Positions 16,378 through 25,285 of a stretch of 38,994 nt of DNA are shown here, piece by piece. The stretch lies in NCBI GenBank assembly GCA_026399075.1, contig JAPLRR010000111.1, positions 1 through 38,994 on the forward strand. The letters run 5' to 3'. Within the stretch, counting starts at the first letter, position 1, and every line of letters begins with the position of its first letter. Source of the DNA: Methylococcales bacterium. Lineage in GTDB: Bacteria > Pseudomonadota > Gammaproteobacteria > Methylococcales > Methylomonadaceae. Under the pieces are notes generated by a model. It had not been told where the DNA came from. It searched no databases and saw nothing but the letters and a program-made list of their open reading frames with translations. A program made the translations under genes and the position numbers.

Positions 16378-17322
16378 TCATCTTGATGCCTCTAAAATGA
16401 TGTGGCTTAACATGCCCAGCAAGCCCAGCAAATAAGCAAAGCTCAAATATTCCTGGACACGGAACAAACGCATTTTTGCGACCAGCGTTTCAGCAATTGC
16501 CAAAAATACCGCCAGCAACATCAATTTGCCGAGTATGGCCAACAAACCATAGCCTAAGGCGCTGGCACCAAAGCTTTCGGCGATGCCCCAAGGGAAGAAA
16601 ATATTGGCGATCAACACCCCATATAACATCAGCTTTAATTGGCTGGCCCATTCAATCAGCGCCAAATGCCGACCGCTGAATTCTAAAATCATGGCCTCAT
16701 GGATCATGGTCAATTCCAGATGCGTAGCCGGATTGTCCACGGGCACACGCCCAGTTTCAGCAATGGCAACCAAAATCAGGGCAAACAAGGCAAACACAAA
16801 CGAAGGCCTCAACACCAAACCTTCATGTAAGACATGCGCAATCGCACCTGATAAATTGGTGGTGGACGCGGTCATGGTCAGGGTAAAAACCGCCATTAAC
16901 ATGGCAGGCTCCGCCAAAGATGAAATAGTCATTTCCCGTGACGAACCCATACCCCCAAACGCCGTGCCTACATCCAAGCCAGCCAGTGCCAAAAAAAACC
17001 GGGCAAAGGCAAAAAAACCCACCATCACAATCACATCGGCACTGGCGGAAGTCGGCAAGTCAACGGCAATCAAGGGCACGACCGTAGCCGCAAGCACTGT
17101 CGCCGAAAAAATAATATAAGGTGCTTTGATAAACAACCACGATGCCTGTTCAGAGACCACCGGTTGCTTTTTGGTCAGCTTGATCAAATCCCGGTACGGC
17201 TGCAATAAAGACGGGGCTTTGCGGTTTTGTAAATGGCATTTGCACCACTTGAGCCAACCTGCCAATAAAGGCGCCAGCACAACAAATAAGGTGGTTTGTA
17301 AAATGGCGATTAACCAATTCAT
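16378..17322 (-). CDS. hyfC: HyfC/HycD-like (NuoH-type) membrane subunit
   Basis: I chose ATG at 17322 because AGGAG sits 7 bases upstream; a longer frame from 17355 has no such signal. The 314-residue protein is the NuoH homologue that docks the soluble arm. It shows 'LQPYRDLIKLTKKQPV', 'FGGMGSSREMTISSLAEPAM' and 'RVPVDNPATHLELTMIHEAM', the conserved charged cytoplasmic loops of the family, with about eight helices. Length matches E. coli HyfC (315 aa). A 79-base gap separates it from hyfB. Confidence 0.94.
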   Translation of the reverse strand: MNWLIAILQTTLFVVLAPLLAGWLKWCKCHLQNRKAPSLLQPYRDLIKLTKKQPVVSEQASWLFIKAPYIIFSATVLAATVVPLIAVDLPTSASADVIVMVGFFAFARFFLALAGLDVGTAFGGMGSSREMTISSLAEPAMLMAVFTLTMTASTTNLSGAIAHVLHEGLVLRPSFVFALFALILVAIAETGRVPVDNPATHLELTMIHEAMILEFSGRHLALIEWASQLKLMLYGVLIANIFFPWGIAESFGASALGYGLLAILGKLMLLAVFLAIAETLVAKMRLFRVQEYLSFAYLLGLLGMLSHIILEASR

Positions 17323-17401
17323 AGCGGTTCTCCTGATTGAAACAGCGTGTGCCACCTAGGGATAACATGGGCAAAGGGGCTTGCCGGAAAATGGGCGGCC
17401 A

Positions 17402-19528
17402 TCAGCTGATCACCCATAACAGCAACAATAAAGTCGCAAATGAGTAACCAAGATAGGTGCGGATATTGCCTGTTTGGATGCGCCCCACTTGCTTGGCCAC
17501 GGTGTTCACACCCTGGGCAATAGGCATGTAGATGAGCGGCCAGCTATGGTCTTGGATATGCAATTGGTAATGTACGGCAGCGACATCTTGGTCCAAAGCG
17601 CCTTGCAGGTCTTTTTTGATCTGCTCGTCAATTATCCAGACTTTGGCAAAAATGCGCCGGAACGGCATGGTAAACGCACTGGAGCTATATTGCATACGAG
17701 GGCTTACGCCACCAAAACCACAATCCCAGGTTGCTGCGCTACGGATGGCAGTGGCGGGGTTGCGGCGCAAATACCAAAAACTGACGCAACCCGCAATTAA
17801 CGCCCCAATCAACACCAAAGGTGGTGAATAAGACGCTTGCTCAGCGGAAACCGGGGCCAGCCACAACCATCCTAAGGCCGAATCATTCGGCAGCGTTTGG
17901 CCCAAAAGTTGGCCTGCAACATTGTTGATCAAATGGATGGCGATACCCGGAAATATCCCTAACAAAAAGCACAAACCAGCCAACAAGGCCGGTGCTGCCA
18001 ACATGCCTTTATCCTGCACTTCTTGGGCTTTTTCGCTGTTCCGTGACCGGGCTTGGCCCAAAAATATCAAGCCAAACACTTTGACAAAACACGCGGCAGC
18101 CAAGGCAGCAGTTAGGGCCAAAGCCGCAGCGGAGACCGGGATCAAACTGCGCAACACGCCATTGTCCAGCACATCTACCTGCAAGGCGGTTTGAAAAGCC
18201 AGCCATTCAGACACAAAACCATTAAACAGCGGTAATGAAGAAATGCTCATGCAGCCGATCAAAAACAAAAAGCTGGTTTTGGGCATTTTTTTAATCAGCC
18301 CGCCCATCATGTCAATGTTTAGCTCATGGGTTTGATGGTGCAAAATGCCCGCGCCCAAAAACAGCAAGTTCTTGAACAAGGCATGGTTGAAGGCATGGAA
18401 TAAGGCCGCCAAAAATCCCAATGCCGCCAGTTGCGGATGGCCGTTAGCCATAAAAATCATCGACAAACCCAACACCATAAAAATGATGCCGATATTTTCA
18501 ACCGAACTATAGGCGAGCAAACGCTTTAAATTTGGCTGCATCATCGCATACAAAATACCGCCCAAGGCTGAAACAGTGCCCAACACCAACAGCACCACCC
18601 CCCATTGCCAATGGACTTCGGACAGCAAGTCAAAACTAAAACGGATCAGGCCATACAAGGCCACTTTCAGCATCACGCCACTCATCAATGCCGAAATATG
18701 CGAAGGTGCGACCGGATGCGCTTCCGGCAACCAGACATGGACAGGCACCACACCGGCTTTCATACCAAAACCCAGTAACGCCAATACAAAGGCGATGCTC
18801 GCCCACGTCACCGATAACTTGGACTCGCGCAACGCGTCAAAGGTAAAGCCATCGGCAAAACTGGCCAATACGCCATAGGCCAAGATGATCGCCAAGGCCC
18901 CGACTTCTGCCATTAATAAGTACAAAAATGCGGCGCGGCGGTTGGCAGGGTTTTCATGCTGGAATGCCACCAAAAAGTAACTGGCAACCGACATCATTTC
19001 CCAAGCGATCATAAACATGAAGGCATCATCCGCCAGCAACACCAACAACATACCTGCCACAAACAAGCCTGTGAACAAACCCAGCGCGGCAAACGGATGT
19101 TGGTTTTCTTGGTAGCTGCTGACATAGCCCGGCCCATACAGGCTGACTGCGCAAACCGCTATGCCAATGATCAAATAGAAAAATCCCGACAAGCCATCAA
19201 ACCGGATATGCCATGGCAGCCACGGTAAGCCTAAAGGGATTTGGTCGGTAATCACCCCTTTGCTGAGCAAAACTGCTAAGCCTGCAATGACGGCAAAAAG
19301 CCCCGATAGCCCCAATAAGGCGAACACGGCCTGTTTAAGAAATACCGGAAATTGCTGTTCCCCGAGCTGACCAGTCAGCCACGTTTGAAAACGCCCGCCG
19401 CCAGAATTGAATTTTTTAAATGCGGCCTGGCTAATAGCTAACAGCATCAGCCGCTGATTCATCAGCAAGGCCAACAAGCCAGAAGCAAAGCTTAGCAGGA
19501 CTGCACTATAAGCTGATAAAAGGATCAT
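17402..19528 (-). CDS. hyfB: HyfB-like (NuoL-family) membrane subunit
   Basis: The 708-residue protein is a NuoL/HyfB antiporter-type subunit with about 16 helices. Helix 5 reads 'MFMIAWEMMSVASYFLVA' with the conserved glutamate. The helix 7-8 region reads 'GFGMKAGVVPVHVWLPEAH' with the pumping lysine, and 'FHAFNHALFKNLLFLGAG' holds the later lysine. The 'GVSPRMQYSSSAFTMPFRRIF' region near residue 600 is typical of HyfB/HycC. GAGAGG precedes the start. It follows the small duplicated membrane gene by 33 bases and leads the core hyf-like genes. Confidence 0.94.
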   Translation of the reverse strand: MILLSAYSAVLLSFASGLLALLMNQRLMLLAISQAAFKKFNSGGGRFQTWLTGQLGEQQFPVFLKQAVFALLGLSGLFAVIAGLAVLLSKGVITDQIPLGLPWLPWHIRFDGLSGFFYLIIGIAVCAVSLYGPGYVSSYQENQHPFAALGLFTGLFVAGMLLVLLADDAFMFMIAWEMMSVASYFLVAFQHENPANRRAAFLYLLMAEVGALAIILAYGVLASFADGFTFDALRESKLSVTWASIAFVLALLGFGMKAGVVPVHVWLPEAHPVAPSHISALMSGVMLKVALYGLIRFSFDLLSEVHWQWGVVLLVLGTVSALGGILYAMMQPNLKRLLAYSSVENIGIIFMVLGLSMIFMANGHPQLAALGFLAALFHAFNHALFKNLLFLGAGILHHQTHELNIDMMGGLIKKMPKTSFLFLIGCMSISSLPLFNGFVSEWLAFQTALQVDVLDNGVLRSLIPVSAAALALTAALAAACFVKVFGLIFLGQARSRNSEKAQEVQDKGMLAAPALLAGLCFLLGIFPGIAIHLINNVAGQLLGQTLPNDSALGWLWLAPVSAEQASYSPPLVLIGALIAGCVSFWYLRRNPATAIRSAATWDCGFGGVSPRMQYSSSAFTMPFRRIFAKVWIIDEQIKKDLQGALDQDVAAVHYQLHIQDHSWPLIYMPIAQGVNTVAKQVGRIQTGNIRTYLGYSFATLLLLLWVIS

Positions 19529-19561
19529 GAAAGCCTCTCTTTCGGATAAGGTAAAAACTAG

Positions 19562-19981
19562 CTAGGCGGGAAATGTTTCTGTCGCTTCAGCGCCCAAATA
19601 CTTGCGGTAAGCCTCATAACAAATAAACCACAAGGAATAAACTGTGATGCGCCCCCAAAAATCAACAAACACGATCATGTCCGGGGTGTTGCTGATTTGG
19701 TCAAAATAAGCCAACAACAAAAACAAGGGGATGTTAATGGCGATCATGATTAGCACCACCGCCCTAAATACCACATGCTTAGCCACATATTTCAAATACA
19801 GGGCAAAGCCGATAAACCATAAGGAATAAACCGTAAACCGCCCCCAAAAATCGATAAAGACCGCTGATTTTGGGTCAGTGCTTAATAGGTGGAAATAAGC
19901 CAAGACTAAAAACAGCAAGGTGTTGCTGACCACCAAAAAAGACAAAAATAGTCTTAGGTTTTGCTTATGTGACGTTTCCAT
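19562..19981 (-). CDS. Four-helix membrane protein made of two tandem copies, function unknown
   Basis: The 139-residue protein consists of two halves of about 60 residues that repeat each other. 'LAYFHLLSTDP' then 'FIDFWGRFTVYSLWFIGFALYLKYV' in the first half matches 'LAYFDQISNTP' then 'FVDFWGRITVYSLWFICYEAYRKYL' in the second. Each half has two hydrophobic helices. I know no function for it. Its position inside the run from sulP1 to hyfB (56 and 33 base gaps, same strand) suggests an accessory subunit or a link between transporter and complex. AGGGAT precedes the ATG. Confidence 0.8.
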   Translation of the reverse strand: METSHKQNLRLFLSFLVVSNTLLFLVLAYFHLLSTDPKSAVFIDFWGRFTVYSLWFIGFALYLKYVAKHVVFRAVVLIMIAINIPLFLLLAYFDQISNTPDMIVFVDFWGRITVYSLWFICYEAYRKYLGAEATETFPA

Positions 19982-20037
19982 ACTTTAATCCCTGCTTAAA
20001 AATTGTTGTGGGCCTACCCCGCCTAAGGGAAGATGGC

Positions 20038-21621
20038 TTATTTCCTGTCATCCACCGTCATCAGCCGTGCCGCTAAAGCATGGTCTGAAAAAGTGCTCAA
20101 CGCCGTGCCGACTGTCTGGCAACGTCCGCCTTCAGCCTCATAGTTTTGCTGGAAATCATGGATAAATTCCATGACGGTATGGTCTATCAAATAACTGTTT
20201 GAAAAATCAAAAGTGAGGGTTTTACCCGCTTCCAATTGGGCCAATGCCTTTTTTAAAGGCAAGAAATTAGAAAAAAGGGCTGAGCCCACCACGTTGACTG
20301 TGTAGCTGTTGGGGTCTGAATGCACTATGGTGAAATGAATCTTGAACAAATTACTGACCCACACGCCCCGCGCCAGGGTTATCGCCAGTTTTAGCAACAT
20401 GCCCAAAGCAACCCCCATCAGTAAGTTGGTCGCCAACACCCCGACAATCGTCACCACAAATAAAATCAATTGGTCTTTGCCTACTTCCAATACCCGATGG
20501 AAGGTGGCTGGTGAACATAAACGGTAGCCGATATAAACCAGCAATGCCGCCAAGGAGGCCAAAGGGATGCGCTGGATAAAGCCCGTAAACAAGACCACAA
20601 ACACCAGCATAATCAAGCCATGGAAAAAATTCGCCCAGCCTGTTTTTGCGCCGTTGTCGATATTGGCAGAGCTACGGACAATTTCAGCAATCATGGGCAA
20701 ACCACCCAAAAACCCGGCCACTAAATTGCCCAAACCGATGGCTGTCAAATCGCGGTCTAAATCAGATTTACGTTTATAAGAGTCTAATTTATCAACAGCG
20801 GTTGCCACCAGAATCGTTTCAATACTGCCCACTAAACTTAGCGCCAGCACCGCTTCCCAAAAAGCCAAGGTGCTTATTTTGGAAAAATCGGGAAAATAAA
20901 AACTGCCAAAGAAATTATCCGGTATGGCAACCAAATAGTTCGCGCCACTGCTGGCCAAATCAAAATGCCAAGCAAACACCATCCCCACCAGCACCACGAT
21001 AACCGGGGCAGGAATTTTGCTTTGGATTAATGGCCAAACAACCACTATCAGCAGCCCTAAAAAACTGATGATGGCAATGTCCAGCTTCATCTCCAGCAAA
21101 CTGTTAGGCAACTGGGCGATCAGTGAAAATACGGGGCCGGGTTCGGGTGTGACCCCCAACATGACGTGGAACTGGGTGGCGATGATGATAATGCCGATTG
21201 CTGCAAGCATCCCATGCACGACCGAACTTGGAAAAAAGGAGCCCAGTTGGCCCCAGCGTAATTTTCCAAAAATCACCTGCAAAACACTGGCCACCACAAT
21301 CGCCGCCAAGGTGTAACGGTAGCCGGCCATGGCATCGCCCTCACCCAAGTTTTGCACTGCCGCCAGCACCACGACGATCAAGCCAGCCGCAGGGCCGTTA
21401 ATGGTCAAATAAGAGCCACTGACACGCGACACCAATAAGCCACCAATAATGGCGGTGATAATGCCTGCCGAGGGCGGCACGCCTGACGCTATGGCGATAC
21501 CCAAGCACAAGGGTAAGGCAACCAAAAATACCAAAAAGCCTGATAGCAAATCGCTACGCCAATGTTCTTTTAAGCCTGCCAAACCGATTTGGGGTAGCGT
21601 CAGCAACGGTGGTTTATTCAT
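20038..21621 (-). CDS. SulP-family anion transporter with STAS domain (sulP1)
   Basis: The 527-residue protein begins with the SulP core: 'HWRSDLLSGFLVFLVALPLCLGIAIASG' region, 'GLLVSRVSGSYLTINGPAAG', and 'GGLPMIAEIVRSSANIDNGA', with about 12-14 helices. A short C-terminal STAS-like domain (about 430-520) contains 'LTFDFSNSYLIDHTVMEF'. SulP proteins carry sulfate, bicarbonate (BicA type) or other anions, usually with Na+ or H+. The substrate is not readable. GAGGG lies 6 bases before the ATG. Downstream hyf-like genes follow on the same strand with small gaps. It is paralogous to the transporter at 23260-24945. Confidence 0.94.
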   Translation of the reverse strand: MNKPPLLTLPQIGLAGLKEHWRSDLLSGFLVFLVALPLCLGIAIASGVPPSAGIITAIIGGLLVSRVSGSYLTINGPAAGLIVVVLAAVQNLGEGDAMAGYRYTLAAIVVASVLQVIFGKLRWGQLGSFFPSSVVHGMLAAIGIIIIATQFHVMLGVTPEPGPVFSLIAQLPNSLLEMKLDIAIISFLGLLIVVVWPLIQSKIPAPVIVVLVGMVFAWHFDLASSGANYLVAIPDNFFGSFYFPDFSKISTLAFWEAVLALSLVGSIETILVATAVDKLDSYKRKSDLDRDLTAIGLGNLVAGFLGGLPMIAEIVRSSANIDNGAKTGWANFFHGLIMLVFVVLFTGFIQRIPLASLAALLVYIGYRLCSPATFHRVLEVGKDQLILFVVTIVGVLATNLLMGVALGMLLKLAITLARGVWVSNLFKIHFTIVHSDPNSYTVNVVGSALFSNFLPLKKALAQLEAGKTLTFDFSNSYLIDHTVMEFIHDFQQNYEAEGGRCQTVGTALSTFSDHALAARLMTVDDRK

Positions 21622-21668
21622 AGAGCCCTCGTTTTAGGGGATGTGTTAAGGAATAGTGTGCATTATCA

Positions 21669-21759
21669 CCCTCTCCCTCTGGGAGAGGGCTGGGATGAGG
21701 GGTATTAAATCAAGTGATTAAACCCCCTCATCCCAACCTTCTCCCTGAGGGAGAAGGGG
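21669..21759. repeat. REP/BIME-like inverted repeat
   Basis: Two arms of about 35 bases (CCCTCTCCCTCTGGGAGAGG plus GCTGGGATGAGGGG, and its near complement ending at 21759) flank a short AT-rich centre. Each arm is itself a hairpin. This is a widespread extragenic palindrome type. It lies between the regulator gene and sulP1 and could separate or attenuate the two transcripts. Confidence 0.75.
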
Positions 21760-21793
21760 CATAATGCGGCTTTTTGCCCCGCCCGGTGTCGGT

Positions 21794-23185
21794 TTAATCA
21801 ACCGTTTGTAAATTGTATTTGCGCACCCGATACCGCAGTGTCTCACGGGTTGCGCCTAGCGCCCGCGCTGCCGCCGTGAGATTATTGTCCGCCCGCTCCA
21901 AGGCTGTCTTAATGATATATTTGTCCATATCATCCAAGGCCATGCTGCCATCCAAAGGCAAGCTAAGGGTGTTTTCAGCGCCTTGATTGTCTTGGCAAGG
22001 CTTAGGTTCTTGGCCAGACAGTTGCAGCCACGTACCCGGAAAGGTTGAACCCTCCGCAAACAACACACAGCGCTCTATCACATTACGCAATTCACGGACA
22101 TTGCCGGGCCATTGGTGGCTTTTCAATTTCTGCCAAACCGCCTCAGGAATCTCCGTCACCTGCCTTCCGGCCTTGGCATTGTATTCAGCCACAAACAAAG
22201 GCACCAACTCATCCAAATCCTCAACCGCTTTGCGTAACGGCGGCAAGATCACCCGAAAAACGCTCAAGCGATGGTACAAATCCGCACGGAACCCCCCATC
22301 CTGGGCCATCTTTTCCAAATCACGGTTGCTGGCGGCGACAATTTGCACATCAACATTAATTTCTTTTTCGCCGCCTAAACGCCGCACCTTATGGTCTTCA
22401 ATCGCTTTAAGCAGTTTGGCCTGGAGATCCAATGGCATCTCGCCAATTTCATCCATAAACAAGGTGCCACCATCGGCTTGCTCCAACAAGCCCCGATGCC
22501 GGCCTGAGGCCCCAGTAAAAGCACCCGGCTCATGGCCAAACAATTCCGATTCCAACAACTCCCTAGGCAAGGCGGCACAATTGACTTCTATCATCGGTTG
22601 CTGGGCACGGGGCCCGCCATAATGCAATATCCGAGCAGCCAGACCCTTGCCTGTGCCGGTTTCCCCACCGATAATCAAGGCAGAAAAAGGCACTTGGGTA
22701 AGCCGTGTCAACAGCTCCCTGACTTGCCGCGCTTGCCCGCTGTTGCCAACATAGGCATCCGGCGTATAACGCCGATGCCTGAGTTTGGTTTGTTCAATCA
22801 CCCGGCGCTGGATTGCCGCACTACGGGCAGCGCTGGTGACGATCAAATCCAGCCTATCCAAATCACAAGGTTTTTCCAAAAAGTCATAAGCCCCCAAACG
22901 CAATGCCCGCACTGAATCCGGCACACTGCCATAGCCCGTCAAGAAAACCCACTCGGCATAACTGGCAATTTTTTTGTGGGCTTCCATAAAATCCAAGGCA
23001 TTGCCGTCAGGCAAATTCATATCAGACAAGATCAACAAGGGTTCCAAGCCTTGTTTTACCAATAAGCTACCCGCCTTTTCCAAAGAGTTGGCCAACACCA
23101 CCTCCCAACCGGATTGGCGGTAATGGCGGGACAGCTCAGTCCCCAGCAGCTTTTCATCTTCAATAATCAGTAAGGTTTCAATCAT
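21794..23185 (-). CDS. NtrC-family sigma-54-dependent response regulator
   Basis: The 463-residue protein has a receiver domain (1-125; acidic pocket 'IIEDE', phospho-acceptor Asp55 in 'LSDMNLPDG', and the switch lysine in 'LEKP'). An AAA+ domain (about 145-380) follows, with Walker A 'GETGTGKG', the sigma-54-contacting GAFTGA loop, 'GGTLFMDEIGEMP' as Walker B region and the arginine finger in 'FRADLYHRL'. A Fis-type helix-turn-helix closes it (about 420-460, 'NLTAAARALGATRETLRYRVRKY'). It should activate sigma-54 promoters when phosphorylated. No partner histidine kinase is in the window. It is wedged between two sulP genes, so these and the hyf-like operon are likely targets, but I could not find a clear -24/-12 element. 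Confidence 0.95.
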   Translation of the reverse strand: MIETLLIIEDEKLLGTELSRHYRQSGWEVVLANSLEKAGSLLVKQGLEPLLILSDMNLPDGNALDFMEAHKKIASYAEWVFLTGYGSVPDSVRALRLGAYDFLEKPCDLDRLDLIVTSAARSAAIQRRVIEQTKLRHRRYTPDAYVGNSGQARQVRELLTRLTQVPFSALIIGGETGTGKGLAARILHYGGPRAQQPMIEVNCAALPRELLESELFGHEPGAFTGASGRHRGLLEQADGGTLFMDEIGEMPLDLQAKLLKAIEDHKVRRLGGEKEINVDVQIVAASNRDLEKMAQDGGFRADLYHRLSVFRVILPPLRKAVEDLDELVPLFVAEYNAKAGRQVTEIPEAVWQKLKSHQWPGNVRELRNVIERCVLFAEGSTFPGTWLQLSGQEPKPCQDNQGAENTLSLPLDGSMALDDMDKYIIKTALERADNNLTAAARALGATRETLRYRVRKYNLQTVD

Positions 23186-23259
23186 CCCAGCCCTTTAACA
23201 AATGTTGGTTATGGCGACACTATTGTGACATATACCCTTAATGTTGGTGTGCTTATCTC

Positions 23260-24945
23260 TTACAAGCCATGATGGTCGGTTTTCCTACGGCTCATATTGT
23301 TCGGTTTCATCCTGCGCACCGCCAAGGGGTGTTCTGAATAAGTATCATGCACGTCCATACCAATAAATTGGCATTCACCGCCTTTTGCAATATAGTCATG
23401 CTCAAAACCATGCAAAAACTCCATGACGGTATGGTCTATCAAATAAGCGTTATTCAACTGAAAAATGACTTTTTTATTCGGTGCAACCTGGGCCAAGGCA
23501 TTTTTTAAGGCAATGAAATTGGAAAATATGGCCGCGCCAACAATTTTTACCAAAACAGTCTGGTCATTAATGTCTTCCATGACAAAATGGATTTTAAACA
23601 GGTTGTTCAGCCTAACACCGCGCAGCATGTGGATGGCGAATTTAGTCATGATGCCAATCACAACCCCCACCAACAAATCTGTAGCCAACACACCAATAAT
23701 AGTGACCACGAACATAAACAGCTGTTCTTTGCCTATACCCATAACTTTGGCAAAGGCTTGTGGGGAAGCCAATCGAAAGCCCGTAAAAACCAACAAAGCC
23801 GCCAAGGCTGCCAAGGGGATGCTATGGATCAGGCGCGGGAACAACACCACAAACAATAGTAACAATGCCCCATGGAAAAAGTTGGCCCAACTGGTTTTAG
23901 CCCCGTTATTGACGTTGGCAGAACTACGCACAATTTCAGCAATCATCGGCAAACCACCCACCAACCCCGCAAGCAAGTTGCCCACGCCGACGGCGGTCAG
24001 GTCTTTATCAAGATTGGAATGGCGTTTGTAAGGGTCCAATTTGTCTACCGCCATGGCGCTCAGCAAACTTTCCAAGCTGCCCACTAGGCTAATGGTCACC
24101 ACCGCTTCCCAAAATTCCAGTGTCGTCACTTTGGAAAAATCGGGAAAATAAAAGCTGGACATAAAGTTTTCAGAAATGGCCACTAAAAACTTAGGCCCTA
24201 CTGTTGCTTCATGATGCGGTAAAAAATGTGCATCGGGCAAAAACAAATACATGTGCTCATGTTCCAGATCAAAGAATCTGGCCAAGGCGATACCCACCAA
24301 CACGACGATCAAGGGGGCGGGGATCATTTTGAGAATGGGGTTTTTCACCATCGTCCAAATCACCAAAATCAACAGGCCCGTCAAGCCAATAACCGCAATG
24401 TCTGGATTAAGGTTCATAATGCTGTGGGGAATTTGGGCTATCGTTGAAAACAGGCTGCTGCCTTTTTCAGGTGACGTGCCCAACACCACATGGATTTGTT
24501 TGGCCATGATAATAATGCCTATGGCCGCCAACATGCCATGGATGACAGAAGCTGGGAAAAATGAGCTCAAGCGGCCCGCCTTAAATACACCCATGAAAAT
24601 CTGCAATATACTCGCCACGACAATTGCGGCCAGCGTATAGCGGTAACCCGCCATGGCATCGCCTTCGCCCAAACTTTGCACGGCATCCAAAACCACCACG
24701 ATCAAACCGGCAGCAGGGCCATTGATGGTGATAAAAGATCCGCTAATCCGCGAAACCAGCACGCCTCCGATAATAGCGGTGATGATCCCCGCAGAAGGCG
24801 GAAACCCAGAGGCCATCGAAATGCCCAAACACAATGGCAAGGCAATGAGAAACACCAGAAAACCAGACAGCAAGTCACTGCGCCAGTTTTCCCTTAAGCC
24901 GGCCAAACCGGTTTTTGGTACTAAAGACTGGGAAATCCCGTTCAT
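23260..24945 (-). CDS. SulP-family anion transporter with STAS domain and His-rich loop (sulP2)
   Basis: I chose ATG at 24945, which has GAGGG 5 bases upstream; an in-frame ATG at 24957 overlaps that site. The 561-residue protein is a close paralogue of sulP1 over its whole length ('NWRSDLLSGFLVFLIALPLC', 'GGLPMIAEIVRSSANVNNGA', STAS 'NNAYLIDHTVMEFLHGF'). It differs by an inserted loop near residue 230 with several histidines ('EHEHMYLF' and 'HFLPHHE'), which sulP1 lacks and which could bind metal or sense pH. It is 74 bases ahead of the response regulator on the same strand and may lead that transcript. Substrate unknown; sulfate or bicarbonate are the family's usual cargoes. Confidence 0.93.
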   Translation of the reverse strand: MNGISQSLVPKTGLAGLRENWRSDLLSGFLVFLIALPLCLGISMASGFPPSAGIITAIIGGVLVSRISGSFITINGPAAGLIVVVLDAVQSLGEGDAMAGYRYTLAAIVVASILQIFMGVFKAGRLSSFFPASVIHGMLAAIGIIIMAKQIHVVLGTSPEKGSSLFSTIAQIPHSIMNLNPDIAVIGLTGLLILVIWTMVKNPILKMIPAPLIVVLVGIALARFFDLEHEHMYLFLPDAHFLPHHEATVGPKFLVAISENFMSSFYFPDFSKVTTLEFWEAVVTISLVGSLESLLSAMAVDKLDPYKRHSNLDKDLTAVGVGNLLAGLVGGLPMIAEIVRSSANVNNGAKTSWANFFHGALLLLFVVLFPRLIHSIPLAALAALLVFTGFRLASPQAFAKVMGIGKEQLFMFVVTIIGVLATDLLVGVVIGIMTKFAIHMLRGVRLNNLFKIHFVMEDINDQTVLVKIVGAAIFSNFIALKNALAQVAPNKKVIFQLNNAYLIDHTVMEFLHGFEHDYIAKGGECQFIGMDVHDTYSEHPLAVRRMKPNNMSRRKTDHHGL

Positions 24946-25080
24946 ACACACCCTCATGGATAAGTTGCAATAATGCTAGTTATTCAAACTATAGCAGCTT
25001 ATATGCCATCAGGATTGGCGGGTGTAAGTTCATGATTAACGGTGCAAAGCGCGGCGATGATCGTGGTTAAGCACCACCAA

Positions 25081-25122
25081 AAACCTAAAATAGGTTTAAA
25101 ACAACCACCCATGTCTGGTTGT
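25081..25122 (-). terminator. Two adjacent hairpins, possible terminator of the TPR gene
   Basis: Read on the minus strand, ACAACCA pairs with TGGTTGT across an 8-base loop and runs into TTTT. Then AAACCTA pairs with TAGGTTT across three bases and also ends in T's. Another inverted repeat (TGCCACCC/GGGTGGCA) lies at 25200-25232 without a T-run. They sit between the exported TPR gene and sulP2 and probably separate those transcripts. The remaining intergenic sequence (24946-25285) shows nothing else. Confidence 0.45.
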
Positions 25123-25285
25123 TGCACCAGTTATACGGGGAAAATTGGTTAATTGTGGGAAGTGAGGCAGCTTAATGCTTAGCTTAGTGCTTTGAAGATT
25201 GCCACCCTTTTCCAAGGACGGATTGGGTGGCATTCAATTGTTGATGATGTTGCGTAGCGCTTGTCAAGTTCGCTTAAGAGAGGGT

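Noticed and set aside
21622..24960. Sigma-54 promoters in front of the regulator, sulP1 or sulP2
   Set aside because: Partial GCAA-type matches were seen on the relevant strand, but none had both GG and GC dinucleotides at the correct spacing.
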